Of a stretch of 64,000 bases of DNA, positions 50,801 through 62,779 are shown piece by piece. Numbering within the stretch: position 1 is the stretch's first letter; every line of letters starts with the position of its first letter. Position numbers and translations under genes: made by a program. The DNA is taken from NCBI RefSeq assembly GCF_003369915.1, contig NC_046676.1, forward strand, positions 10,708,001 to 10,772,000, read 5' to 3'. The notes under the pieces were generated by a model, which ran no database searches, had not been told where the DNA came from, and saw only the letters and a list, made by a program, of their open reading frames with translations. This stretch comes from Drosophila miranda. Lineage: Eukaryota > Arthropoda > Insecta > Diptera > Drosophilidae.

Positions 50801-51735
50801 AACCCAAAATGGAAGCTGCTTTCATCGCAGCGAATGCTGCAAAAGAGCAAAAAAGCAACATACATGTCGTGTGCATGACACGGATCATTGATAAGGGCTG
50901 CTGTTGTTGCTGGACTGCTCCCAAACTGATAACTGTCCTGTTGTGGGGTCATTCGAGGGGGGGAGTTCTTTATAATATTCTCATACCATCCTCGGACTGA
51001 AATTCACCCATGTGTATGCTTTTGCCCGCTTTTAAACGCAACCCCCAACTTATTGAATAACCACCCACCAATGGGAAATATTCAGTTCATTTACCTGTTG
51101 GTGTCTCATTGTTTAACCGGAAAGCTGAACAAATTGTTTATGTATTTATTTATTTATTTCTTATTTTCTTTTTGTATTCCATTTTTGTTGGGTTATTTTT
51201 AGTTCCGCATTCGAATTCATTCAGCGGCGGCTTAAATCGCAGATCCACCCCGCCAAACGAACACCAACAACAGCAACAACAACACCAACAGGCGGTTGTT
51301 CAAGCAAATTCGAATCATTTCGATGGTAATCAAGGCGAAGGTAATTTCTGTTGAATTATTTTTATTTTTAGTAGATTATTATTTGTAATTAATTTTATGT
51401 ACGTTTAAAATGCACTTCAGAAAAATACAGAATACAGAAAGATATCTCTCTAGCATTTATTGGTTTTAGATTCTAATTTAAATTTTTAATTTTGTTCTTT
51501 TTCATCCCCCCCCCAAAACCGAAACCCACACATGCTCACTGCCAACGCCTGCCTGCCCCGCTCGCTACTCATCTTGAATGTGTGCAGCCTTCGTCGTGCA
51601 CAAGTCGCGTGGCATCACCACACTCTCATCCATGCACTCGCAGCAGCAGCAGCAACACCACCACCAACAGCAACATCAGCAACAGCAACAGTTCCACCAG
51701 CAGCAGCAGTCGCAGCTACAGCAACAGCTACAGCA

Positions 51736-51766
<31 letters not shown>

Positions 51767-54700
51767 GAGCCCTTGGTTCCGGCTCGCTTGCGTCAGGCTA
51801 AAGAAAAGACCAATGTCGAGTCCAAGGCGGATGAGAGAGGTTTGCTTGCCCCTGCCCGCTTCTTCCAGTTCGCTTCAGTTATCGTTTGACTCTTGTTTTT
51901 CGTTCTTCCCGAGTCTTGGATGTCTTGTATGTGGCCACTAGAGATTACTGGGGCCTAGAACTCATTGAACATCAGAGTGGATGGGAATCAAATGAAACTG
52001 AGCAACATTATAGTATCCTCAACGACCTGTTGGCCTCCCCATCTCTCTCTAGTGCCACATACATACAAGCCTTATTCTTTATTTTACTTGAGTTCATCGA
52101 ATAACTTGATTGATTTTTGGTTGATTTTACACATTTTGATTTAATTTGGAATTTATATTTGTTTAATTTTTGCTCTCAAGGCGATTTTGTCGCTGCGGGT
52201 CGACCAAGTAACTGGGAACAGAGCCGTCGGCCAAGCTTTGCAGGTATGAGCCACACAACAACTGTTGCAACTGTCTGTCGATAGTGCTTCTTCGTAGTCC
52301 AGTAGAATGCCATTTAGTTTGTGTTATCCATTATCCTTACGTTGCCCCCCTGTCTGTCCCCTTCCTATGTCCATCAGCGTTGAGAGCGATCTGCTGGAAG
52401 CAAACTAATGCTCTTTTGAATGCCGTTTCAGGGCGCCGCTCGCGCAGGAACTCCTCCAGCGAGGACTCCCAGCTGACCATCGAGAACTTTGGCGGCTCCC
52501 AGGATCAGCTGAACACGCTGGGAGGCAGATTCGATCGGGATCGCGAACGGGACCGAGACAGGGACAGGGAGCGGAAGTTGTCCAACACCAGCATAGGTGG
52601 GTGCAACTGAGAGAAATGTTCCCCGAGAATTGCATTGATTGAACGAGATTGATTCCGTTTCAGCTGAACCCGCTGTGGCCGTGCGCTCCTCCATTGCCGA
52701 TGCCCGGGGCACGCTGCAGCTTGGCTACGACACGGATTCGGGCTCGGAGAAGCAGGACCGCGAGACGGAGAAGTATTCAATGCGTCGGCAGGCGAGGTAG
52801 GCTACCATTCTAAATATTTACACGCGAGCATCCTCTGATACACAACCCCCTCTCGCTTTTGACAGTGTCGACAATGTGCCCACGGTGTCGGCTCACAATC
52901 TATCGAATGCGAGCAGCCCCTTGCCACAGGCACGGAACAAGCAACATTCCAGCGACAAAGACTACAGCCACAGCGTGGCGGACACCTACAACGATGCCCG
53001 CTCCAGTGCCTACGATCCGGAGAGCACACCAGTGCGCAAGTCCTCCACCAGCAGCATGCCAGCGAGCCCCGCAGCCTGGCAGCTGGACGTGGGCGATGAG
53101 GACATGCGCTCGCTGGAGAACGCCAGCAAGCTGTCCACCATACGCATGAAGCTGGAGGAGAAGCGTCGTCGCATTGAGCAGGACAAGCGGAAGATCGAAA
53201 TGGCCCTGCTCAGGCACCAGGAGAAGGTAGGCCTCGACTCGATTGATTACTCAATATTAACATCTGTGAATTCTGATTAGGAGGATCTCGAATCTTGTCC
53301 GGAGGTTATGAAGTGGGAGACCATGAGTAATGAATCGAAGCGCACGCCGGACATGGATCCCGTTGACTTGGACAAGTACCAGGTGGGTGAGGTAATCACA
53401 AAATGCGGCCATAACCATTCCCCCACCCCCTGTCCCCATCTCAACGTCTCCTAACTCGTGCTACCCGTGCAACCAGAAATATTAATGTCTAACGCCTGTG
53501 TGTCTCTCTTTTCCGCCACTTTCCGCCATTCTCTGTGTATCTGTGTGTCTGCTTCAACATTCCAATATACTCACACGCAAACACAAACACTCACACGCCC
53601 ACGCCCACAACGCCTTACACTAACCCGCACCCACTGAACCACACTGAAAAATTAACAAACGCTCGCGGAATGGATGTGGAACGTGCAGCAAAGCATCGCC
53701 ATCATGAACATGAATCTGCAGGATATCCAGCAGGATATCCACCGCCTGGCCACGCAGCAGAGCCAGATGCAGGCCCAGCACCTGCAGGCGCAGCAGCTCC
53801 TGCAGGCCCAGCAAATAGCCAATATGCTGAACCAGGTAAAGGATCCATCCATCCATCCATCTATGCAGCCACACACATCCCCGCCTCCCGTCGTTGCATC
53901 GCCCATTAACTAGGGGGCGGAGAGCAGCAGCCTCCCCCTGCAAACAACCCTCTGCTGCTGTCGACTAACCCATTTTGTTCTCTGTTCTCGTTCCGGCTGC
54001 GCTTCCACTACGCTTGCACCCCACCCACTAACCGCATCATCCAGCAGCAACAGACGTATGGGTCGCAGCAGCACCTGTCTGACCACCACTACCAGCAGCA
54101 GCAGAGACCCATGCAGCAAAGCTTTGGCTCATCGCCGCATCTTCCGCAGGCCTACAATGCCCCAGTCAGTGCGTACAGCTCCCGTCCGCCCAGCCGCGAT
54201 CCCTACCAGCAGCAACAACATCAGCAGCAACACCAGCAGCAGCAGCAGCAGCCCATGGCCATGCCCCAGCCGATGCAGTTCGTCAATGAGCACGGCCAGT
54301 ACATGTCGCCGCCGCAGCCCTCCCACTACCAGCCGCAGAGCATCTACAGCGACAACGGAGCGCCCTACAACAACCACTCGCCGCACTACGGAGCGGCTGC
54401 TCCTCCGCAGTACAGGAGCAGTGTGGTCTTCGATGACTATGGCCAGCCCACGAACCACTTCTACCTGCATGAGTCCTCGCCACAGGCACAGCCACAGGTC
54501 CATCCCCAGCGCCGCACCTGGGCGCACTCAGCAGCAGCCGCCGCCTACGAGCAGCAGCAGCAGATACAGCAGCCGATGGTGGATGTGAATGCGTGGCAGT
54601 CACAGCAGCAGCAGCAACAGCACCACCAGCAGCAGAAGAAGGCCCAGCAGCCCTGGATGAACAGGCCTCCCTCCAGCGCGGGAGGAGCGGCCCAGGGCAG

Positions 54701-57700
54701 CTTTATGCTGCACCAGAACGGGGGAGGAGGTGGTGGCGGCGGCGGAGGCGAGCTCCAGCATCTGTTCCAGGTGCAGGCCTCGCCGCAGCACTCGCAGCGC
54801 CAGTTGGGTGGGGGGGCCAACGGGGTGCAGAGACAGCAATCACTGACCAATCTGCGCGACAATCGCTCGCCCAAGTCCCAGCACCAGCCGCAGACCATGG
54901 GTATGGCCATGCAGCAGGAGGACATGATGGCACCGCAGAGCATTTGCTTCATTGGCGACGAGGAGGATGTGGACGAGGTGGAGCGCAACATCATCGAGTC
55001 CATGCAGGCCACACGCATCTCGGACTTTGTGCTTCAGCAGCAGCAGCAACAGCAACATCACCAGCAGCAACTGCAACTGCAGCAGCAGCAGCAGCGTCTG
55101 CAAGGCGGAAGGGGCAGTAGTTCGGAGGACTACGACAGCGGCGAGATGATTTCCAACAAGCTGAACATCACCAGCGGCAATCTCACCTACCGCATACCCT
55201 CGCCCTCGCGCCCCTCCATTCAGGCCAACAGTTTCCAGGACCCGCGCGATTGCGAGGATCAGCCGGCTGAGAAGGGCTTCTACATCTCCTTCGACGACGA
55301 CCAGCCCAAGCGGCCCAAGCCGCCGCTGCGCGCCAAGCGCTCGCCCAAGAAGGAGGCCCTTCCGTTGGGCGACAGCAGCAGCAGCAGCCGCGACAGGGAC
55401 AGGGACAGCGTGGACCACCAGACTCTGCTCAAACGGGAGTCCCTAAGTCAACTGCACAACAACAATAACAACAACGGCAGCGAGGACGGCCACAAGTCAG
55501 CAGGGGCCAACAGGCACAGCATCCACGGCCTCAACCACTCCAACAGTGTCAAATCGCCCGGCAATGCCACCTACAACAAGTACACGGACGAGGCGCCCAT
55601 CCAACTACGCCATCTGGCCGTATCGGGCTCGGATCCATTTGGCCACGAGCCACACCCACACCCACAGCCCATGCAGCAGCAGCCCATGTCACCCACGCGA
55701 ATCCAGCAGAGCAACAACAGTGCCGAGGCGGCCAAGAACAAGGCGCTGGTGATTGGAGCCGACGCCACCAACCTAGATCCGGTAAGAGTACACTGCAATC
55801 CTTGTAGAAGTGGGGTCTTATAATATTCTGTATTCTTCCGTCCACGCAGGAGTCTGTGGATGAAATGGAGCGACGAAAAGAGAAGATCATGCTGCTGTCC
55901 CTGCAGCGGCGTCAGCAGCAGGAGGAGGCCAAGGCACGCAAGGAGATCGAGGCCTCGCAGAAGCGGGAAAAGGAGCGGGAGAAGGAGGAGGAGCGCGCAC
56001 GCAAGAAGGAGGATCAAATGGCGCGACGAGCGGCCATATTGGAACAGCATAGACTCAAGAAAGCCATCGAAGAGGCCGAACGAGAGGTAAGCCACCTACA
56101 GAATATAGTTGGCCAGCAAATCATTGCCTTCTTCTTTTGTAAAGGGCAAAACCCTGGATCGGCCCGATCTGCATGTGAAACTGCAACCCCAGTCATCTAG
56201 TGCAACGAATCCGCGACTCCGGCAGCAGCGCACGACACGTCCCAGGCCCAAGACCATTCATGTGGACGATGCCAGTGTGGACATCAGTGAGGCTTCGAGC
56301 ATCTCTAGTCGGGGCAAGAAGGGCTCCAGCTCGAATCTAACCGGTGAGCAGAAGGCTGCTGAAACGGAAGCGGAACTTGCACTCCCAAGTACCAATTTCT
56401 GTGGCTGGTGTTCGGCCTGCCGAACCCTCTCTTCCTCCTCCAGATCACACGATTTCAGTTTTCTCTTGATTTATTTGTGTAAACCGCCCTGTTTAGCTGT
56501 GATTATGTTATTATCCTAGTTTGCCCTTTGCTAATTTGTTGAACTTTTGTTTTCGTTTCGAATTTGCTTAGGCTACGGTCAACTAAGCTCAAATTCAATG
56601 AAAAGAGATTATTACAGGGGCTCGCAAGACTCCCTCACAGTGAAAGGTAATTTTTATGTTACATGTAACCTTCTTTATCGCATGTATCCTATCATTTTTC
56701 ATTGTGTATACCTAGTTTAAAGTAAGCATGTATTATTATCGGATTTATATTTAATGGTAGAAGGGCGTTCCATTCTGTTTTCTTTTTTTTTTTTTGATTT
56801 AATGATTTGATATGCACGCAATCAAAACTAGAATTAACTATGATATATATCTTGATAAGGTATAATAACCACTAATCTCGTTCAAACAGAGTCACCCGAT
56901 GATTATCCCAGTACAAGTTCAACTCCGATTGGGCGACGGGGATCCTATAAAACTTCCAGAGGTTGGTGATGGGTATAACACACACCTAATTACGTAGTTC
57001 TCTCGTTCGTTTAATTCTTATTCTTTTGATTTCCTCAAAAATCGTATTCAAACACGCAAAAAACAATAACAACGACAAATGAATGCCCGTCGCGTGCTTA
57101 CATTTAGTTTAATTCGATTATAATTTATTGGTTCCTACTGACTTATCGCTAAGGATTCACACACCACCTCCAGCTTATGAGTAACTGCATCCAAAACTCA
57201 ACTAATAAAATGAAATGCCAAAATGCCAACTAATGCCAGGATGCTACCGAATGCACACGGGGCCGCGTGTGCGTTACACTACAATTTACACTACACCTTG
57301 GTTGGGTCTGAGAATTAATGATACCTTTGATTTGTATGGTTTTGGGTGGGTCGAGGCGCCTTAAGTTTGATTTACGTTATTTTTGCCTGTACCTCATTTT
57401 GTGTCCATCCATTGCGTAAGAAGATCTACATATATTTTTGTTGAAACTGTATAATGATGCACCACTCGGCATATCCCTGTCGGACCTGACCTACTTGCAG
57501 AGCCAGCAGCCGTCGAGCGGGGCCGCACTCTGTCGCGTATCTCCGTCGCTAAGGGGAGCACACTTAATTTCCGGGGCCGAAAGTCCAATTCGCTAATGAA
57601 TCTGTGCGGTAAGAAGCGTTCCACAGCTACAGTACAACTGAAATCAAGCTGCTTTCTTTCCTCCCTATACCATATACTGTAAACTGTATACTCTACTCTA

Positions 57701-60331
57701 TCCAATCCTATCCTATCCCCATTACGTATCTGTCTGTATCTATCTATCTGTATGCTTCTTATCCTCTATTCATTTTGAGTATTCTTCTAGTGGTTTCCTT
57801 TCCTTATTGGTTTAACCTGTACTTTGGATCTTTTCTTTGGTGGTGCGATCTTTGCATAAGTAATCCTTAAACATTTTCCGTTGGTATTTATTCTATGTTT
57901 GTGTGTGTGAGATTTTTAAAGTTATCTTTCATTATAATTGATTTGATTTGATTATATTTCTGGTTTCATTTTGCATAGTTTTTCACTGCGACAATTCGGT
58001 TTCTATTGATCCGGTGGCGGTGGTGGTGTTGGTGGTTGTCTGGTCCCTCTTCAAGCTTTTCTCCTGTTTTCGTATCAGCCGTTTTTCGGGGTGAGGGCTG
58101 AGGGTTTCAGCTTTTCCATTCGCAACAGGTTCTGGGCATAATTCAATCATTTTGTGCAAAAAGATACATATTTCTTGTGAACTAACTCCCACATTCATGC
58201 ACATACAGATACAACTGCACACACACACAAATATCCATCCATATACTCATCTATAAACCTGTTCGATTCAAAACCAGATCATGATCAATTAGCTTTAAGT
58301 ATCTCTAAATGAAGGATCCACGAAATGGCTTAACTAAATTTTGTGCACACATTCTCTTCTTTTATTTCTCTTTCTTTCAAATCAACCTTGACTAAAAACC
58401 AAAAACAATATCTTGAAATTAACAACAACAAAAAATGCAACAAATTATTAACCAACTCAAAACGAAATCATCGCTCGATCGCTCGCCCGCTCGCCACCCA
58501 TCGCCGTGCTCCCTGGTGCTCCCGTCTGGTGACTAACCAAAATGCATCCCATACATCGAACGGCTACCATCTGCATGGACCTGCATGGGCCTGTGCTGTG
58601 TGCTGTGTACTGTGTACTGCGTACTGTGCATGTGACCGATCCGCTGATTGACTCTCTTGCTTGCCGGTTAGACACAGATTCGGGACTGGGACGCGCCACA
58701 CCGCCGAGGCGCGCACCCTCGCCTGGAATGGGCGCTTCAGGTAGGCATATGCCATCCCCCTCTGGACCGGGCTCTTTGCCGCCAGGTTTGATATCGAAAC
58801 GTCGCGGATTTGATGATGGATCCAGCGATTTCTCATTAACTCCGAATTTTAACATGGAATATTCGGGTTTGTATTTCTCGCCTACAACAAACTACAACAA
58901 CAAACAACAACAACAACAAGAAAAACCATACCATAAAAAATTTCAAAAGTTATATCCTCAGTTATATAATCACATCCAATCCACCAATCCATTCACCCGC
59001 ATCTCTCCACATACATAACGATCGAATATGTTCGAACCGCCTCATTCTATATGATATGATTTTCATTGAAACATTTTTCGTTTGATTTCATTTCCACTCG
59101 TTTACCATTCAATTGGCATCCGTATGCATCTTGTGTCCACTCCACCATATGATTTTGTTCGACATACGTATGAGTTCTACATAGATATGCGAGTTCTAGA
59201 GGGCTGCGACAGTCTGTAGAGTCCAAAACACTTGGTTTTTCCTCTCCCATGTTCCGTCAAATCCACGACTTTCGATAACCAAACGAGAGCCGACAAATGT
59301 TTACCCAGTGATAAATGTAGAGAAACACAACACCCAAAGAGCTTTCTAATACCGAACCCCCCAGATGGGCCCGATTAACCGCTTCACAATTTTCAAAAAT
59401 ACCTACGCAAACTGCAAGCAATTTAATTACTATTTTTGGTTTTTTTTTTCATATAAATTTATGTACACGTTTATTTATTATTATCTGTTCGTTTTAATTT
59501 TTAAAAATAATTTGCATAAGATACTAAATTAGGCAATATTCAGTTCAAAATACTTAAAACATCCGCCATCTATATAATAGGAGGTTTTTTTTTGTAATAT
59601 ATATTTTTTTGTTACTTTATGATTTTGCATTCAAGTCTAAGTACTCCCAAGTATCCATCGTAGCTTTGCTCTAACTTTGGAGCCCAAGTTCTAGCTCACA
59701 TAGTGCACGTAGCCTGCATTTCGATAATAAGACAATTGGAGGAATTTAAGATATAAAAGCTTGCCATTGACACCTCCGAGTAGTAGAGAATATCCACATC
59801 ATGATTGACCATTCCGCTAACTGAGGCGATTTGCATTGACAGGTCCAAAACTCTACAAGCAACCAGCGGCCAAATCCAATCGCGGCATTATACTGAATGC
59901 CGTCGAATACTGCGTCTTTCCGGGCGCCGTGAACCGTGAGGCCAAACAGAAAGTGCTCGAGAAGATAGCACGCTCGGAGGCGAAACACTTCCTAGTACTC
60001 TTCCGCGATGCGGGCTGCCAGTTCCGCGCCCTCTACAGCTACATGCCCGAGTCCGGGGACCAGGTGACCAAGCTGTACGGCACCGGACCTAGTCAAGTCG
60101 ACGAAGTCATGTTCGATAAGTTCTTCAAGTGGGTACCGTGACATCCCTACGCCTGAGCATCCACTAACTCGATAATCCCTTTGCAGATACAACTCAGGGG
60201 GCAAGTGCTTCTCGCAAGTGCACACCAAGCATCTGACCGTCACCATCGACGCCTTCACAATACACAACTCGCTCTGGCAGGGTAAGCGGGTGCAGTTGCC
60301 CAGCAAAAAGGACATGGCGCTTGTTATCTAA
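44850..60331 (+). CDS. Patronin: Patronin (CAMSAP family), microtubule minus-end protector, up to 1829 aa
   Basis: Exons 44850-44882, 48095-48406, 48467-48555, 48615-48750, 48805-49055, 49128-49228, 50160-50312, 51203-51340, 51588-51839, 52181-52243, 52432-52596, 52664-52796, 52866-53226, 53281-53382, 53689-53835, 54045-55781, 55850-56086, 56145-56343, 56572-56646, 56890-56961, 57501-57608, 58672-58866, 59843-60128 and 60187-60331 all join in phase: 5490 nt, TAA. It starts MDAAESQEIRQ and ends MALVI. CH domain about residues 200-310; Gln/His-rich linker; coiled coils (about 660-710 and 1392-1470); CKK domain from about 1687. Patronin caps and stabilises microtubule minus ends. Using every exon gives a longer protein than the usual fly isoforms, as expected if some are cassettes. 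Confidence 0.95.
44883..48094 (+). other. Patronin: Patronin intron 1 (3.2 kb)
   Basis: Follows a tiny 33-nt coding exon; the donor is GTTAAA (weak) and the acceptor GGCACAG. It contains a (TG)n run near 44958, CAG repeats near 47626-47650 and scattered open frames without domains. An alternative first exon could lie here, but I cannot point to one. Confidence 0.7.
48805..49228 (+). CDS. Patronin: Patronin exons 5-6 encoding the CH domain
   Basis: 48805-49055 plus 49128-49228 encode a CAMSAP-type calponin-homology domain: PPVRDFQDLCDGICLALLIAY, then YCPKVVPW, SIHNILLVSNFSQKHLPY and LNLVLLLTDLFNLFEIHP. The exon junction falls at MRG-SMKLNL. This is part of the Patronin coding sequence, listed for its domain. 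Confidence 0.93.
49229..50159 (+). other. Patronin: Patronin intron 6
   Basis: GTAAGT donor, ACCGTAG acceptor, 931 bp, no open frame with protein-like character. It ends with a (CA)n-rich stretch near 50040-50070. Confidence 0.8.
50160..52596 (+). other. Patronin: Patronin block of five phase-1 exons (likely cassettes)
   Basis: Exons 50160-50312 (153 nt), 51203-51340 (138), 51588-51839 (252), 52181-52243 (63) and 52432-52596 (165) all begin and end in phase 1 and are multiples of three. Any subset can be skipped without shifting the frame. They encode the disordered linker after the CH domain, including Gln/His-rich tracts. Donors in this block are weak (GTTTAC, GTAATT, GTTTGC). Confidence 0.75.
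50472..50508. repeat. (GTTC)n(GTTT)n tetranucleotide repeat
   Basis: About three GTTC then six GTTT units in the Patronin intron between 50312 and 51203. That 890-bp intron otherwise shows no gene. Confidence 0.9.
54045..55781 (+). CDS. Patronin: Patronin large Gln-rich exon (exon 16, 579 codons)
   Basis: A single 1737-nt exon, residues about 813-1391. It contains several (CAG)n/(CAA)n tracts, a run of about ten Gly codons, and basic/Ser patches such as KPPLRAKRSPKKEALP and DRDRDS. The acceptor reads CCAGCAG, another NAGNAG. A long uninterrupted frame begins at an internal ATG (54111), but it is part of this exon, not a separate gene. Confidence 0.93.
56572..57608 (+). other. Patronin: Patronin block of three further phase-1 exons
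   Basis: 56572-56646 (75 nt), 56890-56961 (72) and 57501-57608 (108) are all phase 1-1 and code Ser/Thr/Arg-rich segments (SPDDYPSTSSTPIGRRGSYKTS; GRTLSRISVAK). With 58672-58866 (195 nt, also phase 1-1) they allow many in-frame variants between the coiled coil and the CKK domain. The RRGSYKTS and TLSRIS stretches look like kinase substrate sites (inference). Confidence 0.7.
57609..58671 (+). other. Patronin: Patronin intron 21
   Basis: GTAAGA donor, CCGGTTAG acceptor. TATC-rich repeats lie near 57720-57750. No gene seen. Confidence 0.8.
58867..59842 (+). other. Patronin: Patronin intron 22
   Basis: GTTTGT donor, TTGACAG acceptor, AT-rich. Reading into it yields a CAACAA-coded Gln tract, then the frame stops at 59017, so retention would truncate the protein before the CKK domain. 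Confidence 0.8.
59843..60331 (+). CDS. Patronin: Patronin exons 23-24 encoding the CKK domain
   Basis: 59843-60128 plus 60187-60331 code GPKLYKQPAAKSNRGIILNA..., then NREAKQKVLEKI, FLVLFRDAGCQFRALY and GKRVQLPSKKDMALVI. This is the C-terminal CKK domain, which in CAMSAPs recognises the microtubule minus end. It is the most conserved part and is constitutive in phase (Gly-1687 to the end). Confidence 0.95.
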
Positions 60332-61805
60332 GTGCAACGTAGCGGAGCGGAGCGGAGTCCGGGCCAGTGGGCGCTTGGCGCTGTTTGGCCGGAACAAAAA
60401 CTATTCTACGACATTGCGCATTAAGACATCTATGGAAACATTACGAACCATAACTCGAACCAACCATGAGTTCTTTCCATAGCTCACGGAGGGACTTATG
60501 GGCTAGGGTTATGGTATAGGGGGTGGGACTCTGGGACGTGGGCACTCGGCTTAAACCACTAATAGCACATGCTTGAGAAACGAGAAATTTGAATTTACAG
60601 AAAATTTTGTAGAGAGTAAACGATGCGATTGAATATTTATTTTCAATATAAAAGCATATATATCCGCCTAAGAATTTAAGCAACAAAAATGTAATGGGCA
60701 AAAAGCAGACAACACAAAATGCCAAAAGAATGTAATGAAGCCCCTTGAATAATTGTATTTTTGTTAGTTTTCGTGCAGGATTCAGCATGTCATGTGAGCG
60801 TCCTCGGCTGAAGTGTAGCTAGAGGGGAAAAGGGAAGAACAAATGTAGAAAATCACTTTTTATTAATTTGTTTTATTATTTTATATTGTTATGAAGTTAA
60901 TCATGTGAAATTTTTCATGGCCTTGGGCGGTCGGAAGCTGAATTGTGTAAAATGAGGCCGCTGCCAAAGTCGAATCTAATTTTAATGCCACTAGCTATTT
61001 ATTTTAACACTAATTAATAATTACTTTTTATGCGTATTTAAAAAGGAATAATAATGCAACTAATATTTAAAGATATCTATATCTGTACAATTTGAAAGAC
61101 TTTTGACTGCCACAGACGGAAATCGAAATTTCCCTCAGATTTCGCAGCAAAGTCCGATTCGTGCGTCGTGAGCAGTCAGTCCGACTCTAAAGTTTCGCAA
61201 AAGTTGCCTATGCAACATTCATTCAACATTGAAGAGCTCTTAAGTTAGTCGATCTGCACATGCATTTTCCCCTTTGATTTGGGGCTAGCCTCTGTCCTGC
61301 TCGACTGCGGCACCAGCAAGGAATTGACTTCGGCATCTGCCAACGACTTGACTACTTTTAACTCTGTGAAATCGCATCCGATCAGCACCTTTTAGACCGC
61401 TCAACCGTTGCTGGCACCCCCTTCACCTTCACCTCAGTCTCTAACCCTGCACTCACCCTGTTTTACAAATGCACAATCGATGATTGTCAACGCAAGCCCG
61501 TATTATGTATAGTTTATGCAGTCACTCTGCTGGAAACTCTTGATTTTAAATGATATTAATATTTCGAAGCCAGGCCGGGCCCTATTTTGTAACTGAAAAC
61601 TATGAGAGGCGGTCGATCGAAACTAATAGGGGGCATAACCAACACAACCTTGAACCGCCATCACGGAACGATTCTGATTCTGTCTGAATGAGGCGAGTGT
61701 ATATGAATGCGTGGGTAGGCGCAGTCACGCCCTTGGCGTGGCTGGGCTCCATATTAATGAATAATATTAATGAGATCTAAACATTATTATATGAAATGTA
61801 ATAAA
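60332..61805 (+). other. Patronin: Patronin 3' UTR with poly(A) signal
   Basis: About 1.47 kb. AATAAA lies at 61800-61805. No further open frame resembles coding sequence. Confidence 0.6.
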
Positions 61806-61857
61806 GTTATTGAAAATGATTATTTAACAAAACGCCATTCGTGTTTGTAATTCTACT

Positions 61858-61863
61858 TTTATT
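61858..61863 (-). other. Imp3 poly(A) signal
   Basis: AATAAA on the minus strand, 39 bp after the Imp3 stop. The Patronin signal on the other strand is only 52 bp away, so the two 3' ends almost meet or overlap. Confidence 0.65.
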
Positions 61864-61901
61864 AAAAAATATCCATCTTAAAGGTAAATCCGACAGCACT
61901 T

Positions 61902-62571
61902 TTACATTTGGAAATCGTCCCGCATATCGTTATAGCGCAGCACGTGCTCTTTGATCTTGGATCCGTCCACCCATGTAACAAAATCTTCCAGGTTTCTGGA
62001 GACAAGGAAGGCTGGATCCTTGACCATTTCGGGGCCCACACGAACATGGCCGTGCTCGATGAGGTCTGTGGCGTTTTTTAGGTTTTCCGACATTCGCACT
62101 GCAAGCACACCAAATGTTTATTGAAGAAAATAAATGGATCTTAGAGGGAAAGCACTTACGTTTTACCATAATTACGGGCAGGCGGCGTCGGCAAAAGTGA
62201 CTGGCCGATGTCTTGGCCGCCGTCTCCAGAGTTAACTGATCGTTGGATACGCCCATGGCATGCAACTTGTTCAACAGCATCGTGGTTGACTCGATCTTGA
62301 AAGGATGGGCGGCATCTAGCTTCGCTATTTGCTCGGCCAGCTCGCGAATTTCCCTGGATAGTTTATTGTACCTGCAAATGCACATACAATTAACCAAGTG
62401 TCCAAGCTGATGCAGTCTTGCTGGGGGAGCTCACTTTGTATAGTCCTCACGCTTTTGTATGTGATAGCGTCTCAAGATCTTGTTCTCCTTGCCGCTATTA
62501 TCCACCTTCCAGGTAATAAAGTCCACCTTTTTGAGCAGTTTCTGCTCGTGGAATTTGAGTTTACGCACCAT
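61902..62571 (-). CDS. Imp3: Imp3, U3 small nucleolar ribonucleoprotein, 181 aa
   Basis: Exons 62435-62571, 62160-62371 and 61902-62098 (137+212+197 nt) join in phase and end in TAA. The protein starts [18 protein letters not shown], carries [20 protein letters not shown], and has an S4 RNA-binding domain at about residues 109-175 ([21 protein letters not shown] ... [13 protein letters not shown]). IMP3 joins the Mpp10 complex in the nucleolar small-subunit processome and helps U3 snoRNA pair with pre-rRNA. Length and S4 position match the family (about 184 aa in human). The start is the only ATG before the conserved N-terminus. Confidence 0.95.
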
Positions 62572-62779
62572 TTCGTTTCTATTTATTTAATTTTCTATTT
62601 ATTCAAAAGTCGCACATGTGCGAAGGGAGAGTGTTGGAAAACGCGTGTGCACGCCGTTGTTTGTCACAGCTGATTTGCGTCAAAGAGTAGTGCTGGAAGT
62701 GGTTGTTGACAAACTGAAAATCAAAACAAACTAAAGTAAATAAGAATAAAATACGGACTTAAAAATAGCTGCGCTAATC
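62572..62779. promoter_or_regulatory. Short bidirectional promoter of Imp3 and APC10
   Basis: Only 208 bp separate the divergent start codons. The interval holds a CAGCTG E-box and GC-rich CACATGTGCG, with no TATA box near either gene. This is typical of fly housekeeping pairs. Confidence 0.6.

Noticed and set aside
52876..53280. Patronin exon 13 extending to a stop at 53278
   Set aside because: This needs intron retention; a good GTAGGC donor at 53227 and an acceptor ending at 53280 keep the frame with conserved downstream exons.
54111..55823. 570-codon open frame as its own gene
   Set aside because: It is the body of Patronin exon 16 (54045-55781) read past its donor; phases on both sides join neighbouring Patronin exons.
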